Of a DNA stretch of 64,000 bases, positions 33,554-45,300 are shown in pieces (position 1 is the first letter of the stretch; each line of letters opens with the position of its first letter). Under the pieces are notes generated by a model. The model did no database searches. It was not told where the DNA came from and worked only from the letters and a program-made list of their open reading frames with translations. The DNA comes from Tetradesmus obliquus (Eukaryota; Chlorophyta; Chlorophyceae; Sphaeropleales; Scenedesmaceae). The translations under genes were made by a program, and so were the position numbers. The stretch lies in the NCBI GenBank assembly GCA_030272155.1, contig CP126203.1, forward strand, positions 620,001-684,000. The letters are read 5' to 3'.

Positions 33554-36500
33554 ATGGCAGAGACAGCTCCCCCACCCCAATCAGGGCCTTTTTGGCCAAC
33601 ACAGCGGCCTGTGCTTGCCCTCACTGACTCTGCATTTCCACCTTTAAAAAGCCTAAGTCTTGCGCAGACGTTGAAAAGCGCTTACAGCCAGCACCCTTCG
33701 GTGCAAAAGTTGCTAGGGCAGTATGAAGCTTGGGAGGATTCCTTCAGGCGAGAGGCAGAAACACGCTTGGGTGGCTTTAAACCCATCCAGCAGCTGCTGG
33801 ATACGCACCTGGCCGAGGAGTTCCAGCAGAGCTTGCGCAAGGTGAAGACGCAGCAGAGTCTGTTCGAGAATGCGGGCATGAAGCGCTGTGCTTCAGAAGG
33901 CAGCCTCACCAACGCAGCGTCAGAACCAGGCAGCAGCCGTGCCAGGGGTCAACGCGTGCATCTGCGGCAAGACTGGGATGTGCTGTCTAGCTTCAACCCA
34001 GAGGCCAACGTGGGCAGGCACAGCAGCTACGCAGACAGCCCCAGCGAGATGCAGGAAGCCGAGTCAGCAGGCCTGGGTCGCTTCCCACGCGGCAGCACAG
34101 CCCCTGCCCTGCGGGACAAGGGCCCTGTGGCAGCAACAGCAGCGGCGGCGGCAGCAGCAGCAGGTTCTACTATGCTAGGAACAGTCATCGACGAGGACAG
34201 CGATAGCGCAAGCAGCAGCAGCAGCTGGGCAGCAGCTGATGAGGGCTCACGGCAGCTAGAGGCAGTAGCAGCGCGGCTGCTGGCGCAGAGCAGAGCGGCC
34301 ATCCAGAACGCGCAGCAGACCTTGCAGGAAACTGCCACCAACTGCCAGGCCAACCTGCAGAGCCTTGGCGCTCTCCTGCAGCAGGTCAGCCTGGCCACAG
34401 CAAATGAGTATGGCATGCCACGCAGCGGCAGCACCGGCAGCATGCAGGTCGTGCCGTGGCAGCGCAACAGCAGCGGCCAGCCCGACTCGCCCTCAGCAGC
34501 AAACTGGGATTTGGTGCCGAGGTTTTTCGGGGAGGAGCTGCCGCACCCCACAAACGGCACCAACATGGGCAGCAGCAGCAGCCTTGCAGTGTTTGCGCGG
34601 GAGGCGAATGGGCAGGAGCTGGCAGCGGCTGATGGCGCAGACGCAGATGCACAGGTGGGTGCTGCTGCGGTGCGGATGCATGGTGTCCTGCGTTGGTGTG
34701 CAACATCTGGTTCTGTAGCAGAGGTTGGGGTGTGCGGGCGGCCTTGCAACCAGCATGGCAGTAGTAGTAGTAGTAGTAGTAGCACACCAGCGTGGCGTGA
34801 TGAGCTGTAGGCAGGCAGGCAGGGGCATGCTGGGTCACCGGACTCGCCAGTCATGCCGAGCACCAGCCTGCTGTTTGCAGCTGCACAGCGGTTAACCACC
34901 AGGCTTCGGCAACACTCAGCAGTTGTGCATCAGCAGCAGCTTGGGGTCTCAGTGGACACAGCAGCAGCAGCTGGCCAAAGCCACTTGGTGGAACCGAATG
35001 CTGCGCATGAGCGACCACCTGGCCCTGCTTCGCAAGCTGGCCTCACTTCCTGCAAGGTGGGCTCTCCCAGTGTGCCATTCTCGTTCACCACCAGTCATGT
35101 AATTTGTGTATCCTGCAGGCTAATGGCTACCAGCAGATGAGCGACTATTTGGACCTGCTGCACAGCCGCAAGCGCGCACAGCAGAAGAGCCTGCGGGACC
35201 CGGGGCGCAGCGTGGCCATTGTTACAACTGCCAGCCTGCCCTGGATGACCGGGACAGCAGTCAATCCGCTGCTGCGCGCAGCATACCTGGCCAACAACGA
35301 GGACCGACAGGTCACACTGCTGCTGCCGTGGTGAGTGTAGTGTTTTTTTTTGTTGGTTGATGCAGCAGCAGCTTGTTGTGCCCCGCTAGCGGCGGCGGCT
35401 GCGCGCATTCACTGCTCATGTGTGCTGACGCAGCAGCAGTGGTGCCAGTGGTGCCTCAACGTTGCACCTGCATCATTTCCCCGCACATCCGTCTGATGTG
35501 TCCCTGTGCTTGAACACTTGTGTTTCATGTATGTTCCCTCGCACGCTGTCCAAGCCGGACCAGGAGCATGGTCCGCAACAGTGTGACCACAACCAAACAG
35601 TGACTTGCATCGACCTTTGTTGACCTGCATTGTCTCCATGTTTCAATGTCTATTTCCCCGCAGGCTGTCCAAGCCGGACCAGGAGCGCGTGTTCCCCAAC
35701 AGCGTCACCTTTGACTCGCCCGCGGATCAGGAGGCATTTGTGCGCGAGTGGGCGCAGAAGCGCACCGGGCTGGCCTGCAGCTTCAAGGTCAGGTTCTACC
35801 CGGGCCGCTACGCGCCGGAGAAAGGTGGGTGGCAGCCGCCCGTGTGCACATGGCTTGATGATGAGTCAACGCAGCGGAGGCGTTATTTACCTGCAGCCTC
35901 CACATGGCGCAGTACAGCTCTAATCGATTACAATGCACGGGCCAAGTGCTGCTACTTCTGTTTCTGTGCGTGGCGCGTGTTGCACCGAGCATCCTGCCTG
36001 TGGCCGACATCAAGTAGTACATCTGAAAGTCACACCTCTGCTTCCTTACATCAAGTAGTGTTGAGTGTGCCTCTCATGTGTTGAGTGTGCCTTTCGCGTG
36101 TTGTTTGCTGCGTGCCTGCAGGCAGCATCCTGCCGGTGGGCGACATCACGCAGTACATCCCTGACGCGGAGGCTGACGTGGCGGTGCTGGAGGAGCCCGA
36201 GCACCTCAACTGGTGAGGCAGCATCAGGACGCGCATGGAGTGTTTGAGGCTTGACGTCAACAGCTGCTGCCTCTGCTGCCCTGCGACATTGTTATATTCG
36301 ATATACAATTGTGTGTATGCTGTTAATGCAGATGTTTTGCTTCTCGGCGCTACAGCTCGAACTGTTACAGCCTCAGTACTCTGCATCACCCTCTTGACGC
36401 TGCACCTGCTGAGCCGTTTGTTTGCCGTGCCGTCATCGCGTGCTGGCTGCAGGTACCACCACGGTCGCCGCTGGACGGACAAGTTTGCGCACGTGGTGGG

Positions 36501-39500
36501 CGTGATGCACACCAACTACCTGGACTACGCGCGGCGCGAGGAGCGGGGTGCGATCAAGGAGGCGCTGCTGCGGTGAGCGCTAGTGTTGTTACTGATGTTG
36601 CGCATGCATGCGTGTGCAGATTTTGGCGCGAGGAGCGCTGCGCGATGCAGGAAGCACTGCTGCAACAAGATGCGTCGTGCGTTGCATGCATGCATTGTCT
36701 GTGTGGGGTGCGGTGACACTGCGGTGACTGCGGTGACACTGCGGCGGCTGTGGCTGTGTGTGAATGCGTGGCATTGCTTGCGTGCCTTCTGTGAGTGGTG
36801 ACTCACCTGCTGCTGCTGCTGCTGCTGCTGGCGCTGCTGCAGGCACATCAACGCCTGGGTGTGCCGCATCTACTGTCACAAGGTCATCAAGCTCAGCGAC
36901 GCGGTGCAGCCGCTGCCGCGCCAGGAGACCATGTTTGTGCACGGCGTGTCGCCCAACTTCCTGCGCGTAGGCCAGGAGAAGGCGGCAGCAGCAGCGGAGG
37001 GGCAGCACACCTGGGGCAAGGTGCGACACTGCCGTGACAAGCACCCAGCAGTCATTCCAGCTGATGTGGCTGCTTCATGCAAGCTAATGTAGGCTGTTGC
37101 ATGGTGGAGTGGCTGTGCTGCTAGGCGCATGTGTCTTCACTCTGCTGCGTTCTGCCATCATCGCTGCCACACCGCAGGGCGCGTACTTCCTGGGCAAGGC
37201 GCTGTGGGCCAAGGGCTACACCGAGCTGCTCTTTGCTGTACATATGTTTTAGCTGGAATATGTTTGTCACTTCTTTTGCTGCTGCTGCTGTACAGGGCGC
37301 GTACTTCCTGGGCAAGGTGCTGTGGGCCAAGGGCTACACCGAGCTGCTGCAGCGCCTGCAGGAGCACAGCAGCGCCACGGGACAGCACGTGCCTGTGGAC
37401 GTGTATGGGGCAGGGCCTGATCTGCAGGAAGTGCAGCAGGAGGCGGCCAGCCGGCGGTTGAATCTGCAGTTCAACGGGCCGCGCGACCACGCGGACGCCT
37501 CGCTGCAGGTGCGAGCGGGGGTATAAGGGGTAGCCCTGGATAGTTGCAAACAGCCAGCTGGAGTTTGCACTACAGAGGCTGCATGGCGAGGACGGCCTGC
37601 AGGGATGTCAGCTGATCGCACAAGCTGACATGGCACAAAGCAGCGACGCTGCAACCGCAGCGGCGCCGTGGCCACCGTTATTCTGGTATGATTACTGCAG
37701 ACACTCCTCTGACCAACGCCGGTGCTGACCAGCCCCGGGTTTTACACGCCCTGTTTTGAACACGCCCTGCAGGACTACAAGGTGTTCATCAACCCCAGTC
37801 AGAGTGACGTGGTAGCCACCACAGCCGCGGAGGCGCTGGCTATGGGCAAGTTTGCTCACAACCACGCACACTGTGCTGCACTGAACACCTAACCGCCTGA
37901 ACCCTGCTGCTCTTGCGCTCCTAAACCGCAGGACTACAAGGTGTTTATAAACCCAAGCCTGAGCGACGTTGTGGCCACCACCACAGCAGAGGCGCTGGCC
38001 ATGGGCAAGTTTGTGGTGTGCGCGGAGCACCCCAGCAACAAGTTCTTCGCGCAGTTCCCCAACTGCCTGGTGTACAGGTGCGAAGGGCTTATGTGGTAAT
38101 GCCGGTGTGTGTGGCGCTGCGTGCGCGTGTGCTGGAAGCGGCTGGGATAGGGTGTGCAGTTTACCGCAGCCTTTCAAGCTGTGTGCTGTGCAGTTGGCTC
38201 CAGGCTGCTGTCAGGTGCCGAGACCAACTTGTGCCGACACCACTTCAGCGTGGTAGTTGGTGCAATGCAGCACCAAGCGTGCGCTGGCTAGCCTGCTCAC
38301 CATATGTTGCTGCTGCCGCTGCTGCTGCTGCTGCTGCAGGACGCCCGAGGAGTTCAGCCGCTGCCTGCAGCACGCCATGCAGCACGAGCCGCAGCCGCTC
38401 AGCCCGGAGCAGCTGCGCAAGCTCACCTGGGAGGACGCCACCGAGCGCTTCCTGCAGGTGCGTGTCGTGCTTTTGTACTTGCTTGTTTAGTTGCTTATGT
38501 ACATGATGAAGAAGCACACAGCGTTGTTTGGTTTGGTGTAGAAGGATGTGGTTGCACTTTGGGGTGTGGACGTGTGCAAGCTCACCTGGGAGGACGCCAC
38601 GGAGCGCTTCCCGCAGGTGAACAGGCTGCTCTTTGTTTGGTTGCTCAGCTAGTTGTGCATGTCTGCGGTGCATGTCTGTGGTGCATGTTGTGCATGTCTG
38701 TGTCGTTTACGCACGCCAGTGTGGAGCAGCAGAGGTTCAAGGCAGGCAGAAGTGTACTTGCAGAAGTGTACTTGCAACGTTGGCAGTCTTGTGTTGCGTG
38801 TTGCCTTGTCATGCTTGTTGCTGGGCACATGCCTCAGCATATTCTGCATGGGAGCGATGCGTAGCAAGAGCTTCTGCACCAGAGCAGCTTGCATTGGTGC
38901 AACGTTGGCAGTCTTGTGTTGCGTGTTGCCTTGTCATGCTTGTTGCTGGGCACATGCCTCAGCATATTCTGCATGGGAGCGATGCGTAGCAAGAGCTTCT
39001 GCACCAGAGCAGCTTGCATTGGTTCAAAACTGAAGCGAACGCTGATACAAAAACGTGGCGTCTTGACACTCTTCCACACTTCCTCCACAACCTTTGTGCG
39101 CAGGTCGCTGAGCTGAAGCAGACGCTGCCGCTGCATGAGCAGCTGCTGGACTCCTTCCTGGCAGCAGCGCACCAGAGCCTGACCAGCATGGAGGGCCTGC
39201 GCGTGATCGCAGGTGCGTGGGTTTACAGCTGATGCCATGTGCTTGCCATGCATATGTTTGCTGGGTGGGCTGATGCACAGGCTTGACCAGCATGGAGGGC
39301 CTGCTCATGATTGTGTGGCGTATGTGTATGGTTGCGTGCCTGCTGCTTGTGTGTTGGTGCGCTGTGTAGGCTGTGCTGGGGAACGAGTCGTGTTCCGTGC
39401 TTGTGCTCTGTGTTGTTTGGCCTGCTACTGGCACTTGGCACCCTGTTAGCGTCGCTGCGTTCACAGTGCTGGTGCAACTACTAATGTAATGTGTTGCTTT

Positions 39501-39811
39501 GCGTATGTGTTTGCGCAGGTGCTGGCGCCAACACGCGCGACTCGCCCGCCAGTGTGACAGATTACATGCCCAGCGAGTCAGACATTGGTGGTCTGTTTGA
39601 TGACCACAGCAGGGCCAAGCAGACTTACAGCAGGACCAAGGCAGCCAAAGCAGCAGCGCCGCAAGCGCAGCAGCAGCAGCAGCAGCAGCAGGTGGTGCTG
39701 GCTCGCGGCGGGTCGGCGGCTTCTGTTGCGGCGGCTGTGGCTGCAGCAGCAGAGGAGGAGGCAGCAGCAGCAGCAGCAACTGCAGGCGGCCGCGCAGCGC
39801 GGCAGCAGTAG
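33554..39811 (+). CDS. DGD1: Digalactosyldiacylglycerol synthase, DGD1 type
   Basis: Exons: 33554-34654, 34953-35056, 35119-35330, 35664-35824, 36122-36212, 36453-36572, 36843-37020, 37296-37508, 37932-38077, 38340-38457, 39104-39212 and 39519-39811 (TAG), about 950 residues. A long N-terminal extension precedes the GT-B galactosyltransferase core: [86 protein letters not shown] and the donor-binding [20 protein letters not shown]. The enzyme transfers galactose from UDP-galactose to MGDG at the outer chloroplast envelope, making the DGDG needed in thylakoids. The tail carries Gln and Ala runs. One problem: the best donor at 35056 leaves phase 2, but exon 35119 reads correctly only in phase 0, so that junction is unsure. 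Several introns hold partial exon copies. Confidence 0.92.
35534..38617 (+). repeat. Partial exon copies in DGD1 introns
   Basis: Each lies just before or after the intact exon. Copies at about 35534-35590 (start of exon 4), 35990-36032 (exon 5, with an in-frame stop), 37178-37232 ([18 protein letters not shown], start of exon 8), 37772-37853 ([17 protein letters not shown], start of exon 9) and 38573-38617 ([13 protein letters not shown], end of exon 10, with its donor). Confidence 0.8.
38774..39023 (+). repeat. Exact 125-base tandem duplication in the last-but-one DGD1 intron
   Basis: 38774-38898 and 38899-39023 match base for base as far as I can read. No coding content. Being identical, it is the youngest duplication seen here, or an assembly artefact. 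Confidence 0.9.
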
Positions 39812-40560
39812 GCTGGCTGCAGGGCTGTGGTGTCTTACTTTGTTGGTACTTCTTGCACAGCAGCACTGAGGGCTTGCTGCGGCTCAGGGCTGCTATATGA
39901 GGTGTGTGCAGTGCCGGCCGTTGAGATTGTAGTGCCGGCTGGGCGCTGGGATGATCATGAGTGACGGGTGCAAGCAGCAACTGATGTGCGAGTGTGTGCG
40001 GTGCTGTTGCACACTGGCACCGGCTGGCTGTCAACCTGGGTGAACCAAAAGCAGCAGATGCATGTCTCTTTGCATGTGGAGGCATGTATCTCTCTGCGTG
40101 TAGATGTGCACGAGACGTCGTGTGGTGTGCTGCTGGTGTGGTGTGTCTGCATGTGGCAGTAGCCTCGCTGTTATGCTGGGTATGTGTTGTGAGCACGTAT
40201 GGCTGTTCCTGTACCAAAACATCTGCATCACATCTAGTTCGTCATGTTGTCCAGTGACAATGTTTCCCAGCAGGCAGTAAACACTTATCATCAGTTGATT
40301 AGGTGCGCAGTGGCAGCGGCGACAGCTGCCACGGCCGCTGCTTTTTGCCATCATACCTCTGGCTTGGCTACCAGAGGTGGCACAGCAGCAGGGCTGTCTG
40401 GGTGTGTGTTACTGTCTTGTGGTTTGGTGTTGCGCATCAGACATATGCATCACCCTGTGTGTGCCGTGTGTGCGTCAGCGGCGCTGGTGCGGTTGGCTGG
40501 CTGGCTGGCTGGCCATTTCTCCTAGAATGAGAAGGGTGCTGCTGCAGCTAACGTCACGAC

Positions 40561-40611
<51 letters not shown>

Positions 40612-42306
40612 GTGCGCGCTGTCAGGTTGTAGGTTCGCAGGTGGAATGGGAGGATTGGGCATCTGTTTGGCTCGGTGTGTTCGATCTGATGTGGGCTGGG
40701 TGTTGAGAGGTATGCTGTGTTGACTGTATGCTGCGCGCATGACAGCAAGCCTTCAGGCGGCTGCCATGCCGTGTGGCGCATGGCAGTTTGTGAGTGAGGC
40801 TTGTGTGTGTCCGTCTTTCTATCTGACATGAGGGGTGTTGTGTGGCCTGGTTACAGGGAAAGCAGGGATAGAGAGAAGAGCGAGTTTGTTTGATTGATGA
40901 GGCTGCAGCTGGCGGCTGGCGCCATGCTGCTGCTGCTGCAACAGGGCTTTGCAGCGCGCCTGGTGGCTGTGATAGGCCAGAGTGCTACTGCTGCCGGGTT
41001 GCGCTGTGCGCGGCTTTGCTCCATGTTGTATATTACAGCGGTGCTTTGAGTGCGTTTGTGGTGACTGGGGTATACTGCGCACATGAGGCTGCATGCGCTT
41101 AGCTTGTGGCCAACAGCAAGTTGTGTTGCGCCTGCGTCGAGACATCGGTGGTGCATGTACAGGCGAAGAAGCAGGCGGCTGGTATGTACATGGCCGGCGC
41201 GCATGTATGATAGGGCGAGAACCTGAGGCGCCCTCCGGTGATTCGTATCCATTGATCATCTTGCATTTCCCGTGAAAGCTGCGGATGATGACGGCGGTTG
41301 TGTGCATGCAGCAGTTGCGTGAGCATGTGCGTCAGGGGTATGGCTGTCTAGTGTGTTAGGTCGCCACATGACGTAATGGGGTCATCCTTGTTACATTGAT
41401 TGTTGCTGACGTCACTGCTGCAGGAAGGTGACCTTTGCGCGAAGCACAGCATTCGTGGCGCATTTCATACCACAAGAACTCATCGAAGCAACAATGCGCA
41501 TGTAGGCGTCCTTTTTGCGCGTGCCACATAGCTAGTAGCCTTGCTGCCATCACCTGACTGTGCAGGTTGCTTGCATTGACGTGCTGTGCGTGTATTGGTT
41601 GGGGTGTTCATGGTGTAGGCGGTTGTCATTGTCCTAGTGATGCATGAGACAAGTTGCTCTGCATGCACACAGCTTCTGCAGCTCTATCGTGCTGGCGGTG
41701 AGTCCTGCGTGACTGTGGCACTTACACAGCTGCCGACCATTGGCGTTCGCTGCATATGTAGCGCCGGTTTGGAGGCTGCTGTTGCTGTAGTGGCAAGATT
41801 GAGGTTGTATGTTACATGTGATGGCCTTGGAGGCACTGTGTGGGGTAACGACATGACGCTCCCGGCTCTGGTGTCTCACCTGGTGGCGCACAAGAGTGCA
41901 GCCTCTGGCGGCCCTGACGCCAGTGGCAGAGTCGCAGTGTGTGTTTCCTGATCTTCTAAAGGCATCAAGAATCCACATGCTGATCAGCATGGAGGCATGA
42001 CTCCATGTCAAGGCATGCAATGATTGTAGGTGGGCAGCACTGGAGTTTTTACTTGAACCCTCTCTCCTCAAGAACTTCACACAGCGGGCGCGTAGCTACA
42101 TCATGGGCCATTACCGCTGCTGATGTAAGGGATCAAGGCTGATAACAGTCCTGCCTTTGCACTGGATTGCAGAATGCCGATGGTCAGGTGACAGTGTCAG
42201 AACAAAGCAACCGACACCGCTTGCTCAGCAGCATTTGCAGCGATCCCTCGCCAACTGCAGGCAGTGAACCGATTAGTGGGTGCATAATTTGTAAAAATTG
42301 GCAACC
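39812..42306. other. Intergenic between DGD1 and the protease gene
   Basis: About 2.5 kb with no gene I can support on either strand. Frames are open by chance and without splice context. It contains (CAG)15 at 40566-40610. The promoter of the protease lies at its right end. Confidence 0.5.
40566..40610 (+). repeat. (CAG)15 microsatellite in intergenic DNA
   Basis: Fifteen perfect CAG units. It is one of the few long runs here that sit outside an exon or splice site. Confidence 0.95.
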
Positions 42307-45300
42307 ATGCGGGCTCTACTACTCGTATGCATGCTGGGCTTGGCGGGTCTGGTAGCAGCAGACCGTCAGCTGCGACAGGTGCACGAGCAGGAGCTTTTGG
42401 GAGCCAGGGTGAGTGTATGTAGGGCCCGTGCATGCCCTCCAAGGCGCCGCATGGGCCTCTGCTGACGCTTCACTTTTCTGCTGTTCCAGGCAAATCCCCG
42501 CCAGGCGTTCTGGCAGTGGATGGCAAAGCACAAGAAGGTGTATGCTAACGATCTCAAGGTATGTGTTGCTGGCCAGGGCATGCCTTGCATGTCTCGCGCC
42601 TCGGGGAGCCTTGTGCTCATGGCTGTTTGCGCTCTTTTGTGCAGGTGGTGGAGGACCGCTTCCGCATCTGGCTGGACAACCTGCAGTTTATTGAGGAGTA
42701 CAACAGCAAGTCAACCTCGCATTGGGTAAGTGTTGAAATGACCGGTCCAGGCTGGAGGAGGTTGGCCTCGAGTCAGCTTGTGAGTTGACGAACCTTCGCT
42801 CTGCTGTTGCAGCTGGGCCTCAATTCGCTGGCCGATCTCAGCCATGAGGAGTACAAGCAGAAGTACGCCCTGGGCTACCGCAAGTTCACCCGCACCCCTG
42901 AGAACAGGCTCAAGGGCTTTTCTCATGGCAACCTTGACGAGGCTACGCTGCCTGTCGAGATCGACTGGCGCAAGCAGAACGCAGTGGCCGAGGTCAAGAA
43001 CCAGCAGCAGGTGCGCTGCAGGCCGATCCCTTGCTGTCCTGCAAGCCCTCTGCCTTGGCGTGTCCATGTCAGCATGCCTTGGTGTCCTCTCTTCCCACAC
43101 TCCCCAGTAGCAATTGCATCAATCATCCTACTGCCTGTCAACTGGAACTGCCTTCATAATATTCCATCCCAGCTCTTGTTGCAAGCACCTGCTGAGATTG
43201 CTGCAGTGCTTTCAATCGTTTTCAATTGCTGCTGTCTGTGTCCTCCTTCTCGCAATTCCTGCAGTGTGGCTCCTGCTGGGCGTTCAGCACCACAGGCGCG
43301 ATTGAGGGCATCAACGCGATCGTGACAGGCGAGCTGGTCTCGCTCAGCGAGCAGGAGCTGGTGGACTGCGATACCAAGAAGGACCACGGCTGCGGCGGCG
43401 GCCTGGTGAGCAATAGTTGAATTCAGCAAGCAGACAGGCATGCACTTTGCCCCCGAATATGCATGGTTGGGAGTGTCGGCTGCAGCTTGTTTGTTGGCTG
43501 TAGGCGCACAAGTCAGCCACCACATCTGCTGCGGCGGCCTGTTGAGCAAGGGTTCATCAAACAGTTTTTACTGTCAGCAAGCAATCGACCTGTGCTGTGC
43601 CCCGCGCACGTCATTGGTTATGCATGGTTGGAATGGTGGCTGCAGTTTGTGGTTTGCTGGTGACTCGCGGAGCAGCCGGACATGGTGCAGCCACTCCAAG
43701 GCTGTTGACAGAGAGTTTGCATTTGGCATGGAAGCATCGAAGCATCCTGAGCAGCTGTGTGCCTGGCGAGCGAGCAAGCAAGCAAGCTGAGCGGTTACTG
43801 TGTCACATGCACAGAGCGGGCTGTGCCTGTACGTATGAATGTTGCACATGGCCGCATTGCGTGTAGCCGTGCTTGGCAAGTTGTTTCTTCAGCACACTCA
43901 AGTTTATGTGCTGCTGCTGCTACTGCTGTGCAGATGGACTTTGCGTTTGAGTATGTCACCAAGGAGCGCGGCATCCACGCAGAGCAGGACTATCCTTACA
44001 CAGGTGGGGGCTTCAAATCACATCCTTTGCTTCTAGGCATATTTTACACGCAAAATTAGTCTGCACACACAGGATGGGCGCGCTGCGGTCAAAGGGGTAG
44101 AGCCATGGGCTGTTGTGGTGCTTGCGTGGAACACGTGCTTGTGTGTGGAACACGTGGTTCCTGTTCACATAGCACCCCCCCCCCCCTCCCCCCCCGCGTG
44201 GTGGCCATTGGCGGCTGCTCACTGACACACAGCTGCTGCTGCTGCTGCTTCGCATGCACCCCTGCCACCTGTTTTCCCGCAGCTACTGATGGCGAGTGCC
44301 GCCGCGACGAGCTGCAGCTCAACGCCCGCCCTGTTGTTACAATCGACGGCTATGAGGATGTGCCTCAATACGATGAGGTGGCGTTGAAGAAGGCAGTTTC
44401 AAAGCAGCCAGTGTCTGTTGCCATCGAGGCGGACCAACGCTCCTTCCAGCTGTACATGGGCGGCGTGTTTGATGACGAGGGCTGCGGAGAGCAGCTGGAC
44501 CACGGCGTGCTGGTGAGTTTCTTTGACTTGTTGCATGTTGTTAGGCTTGTTATTTTGACAACGGTGCGACGCTGGTCCTCCCAGCTGTACATAGAATTTC
44601 GCTCAGACATGGTGATGTTGTTGCTGAGTGAATGTGCATGATGTCAGCTTATCTGCTCTGTCACCCCACCCTGGTAGTACCAACCATCTGTTGCTGCAGT
44701 CCCTGTTGTGTGACATTTTGTCCTGCCCTGCGCATCTGGTGTGCTGCTGCAGGCTGTCGGTTACGGTGTGGAGACCCACCCTGCAGAGGATGACTCTGGC
44801 GATGCAGCAGGCCGCCGGCGCAACTACTGGTGAGTGCCTTTTGCTGGGCTGCAAGCCAGGGCTGCTGCAATTGATCCTGCTGCTGTACTCTTTCGTGGAG
44901 CCAGCGTGGTGGTGCTAGCGCGCAGCAGTATTAGCACCCAGCAGCTGCGGCAGGTTGACGGTACATATGCTCTGTGAAATTGAAAACGAAATACACGCTG
45001 CACTTCACTCTTGCAGGATCATCAAGAACAGCTGGGGCGGCGAGTGGGGCGACCACGGCTACATCAAGATCCGCATGGGCCGCGGCAAGGCAGGACTGTG
45101 CGGTATTGCCATGCAGCCCAGCTACCCCCTCAAGAAGGGCCCCAACCCGCCCACACCCCCGCCAGGCCCCAAGCCTGGGCCCGGTCCTAAGCCCCCTACC
45201 CCGCCCCCGGCCCCCAAGCCTGATGAGCCTGTGGCGTGCGATGCGGCGAGCGAGTGCCCTCCTGCAACCACCTGCTGCTGCCTGAGGTGGGTGTAGAAGG

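Noticed and set aside
40819-41307. Open frames of 100-160 codons between DGD1 and the protease
   Set aside because: No splice context, no recognisable domain, and overlapping frames on both strands as expected by chance in this composition.
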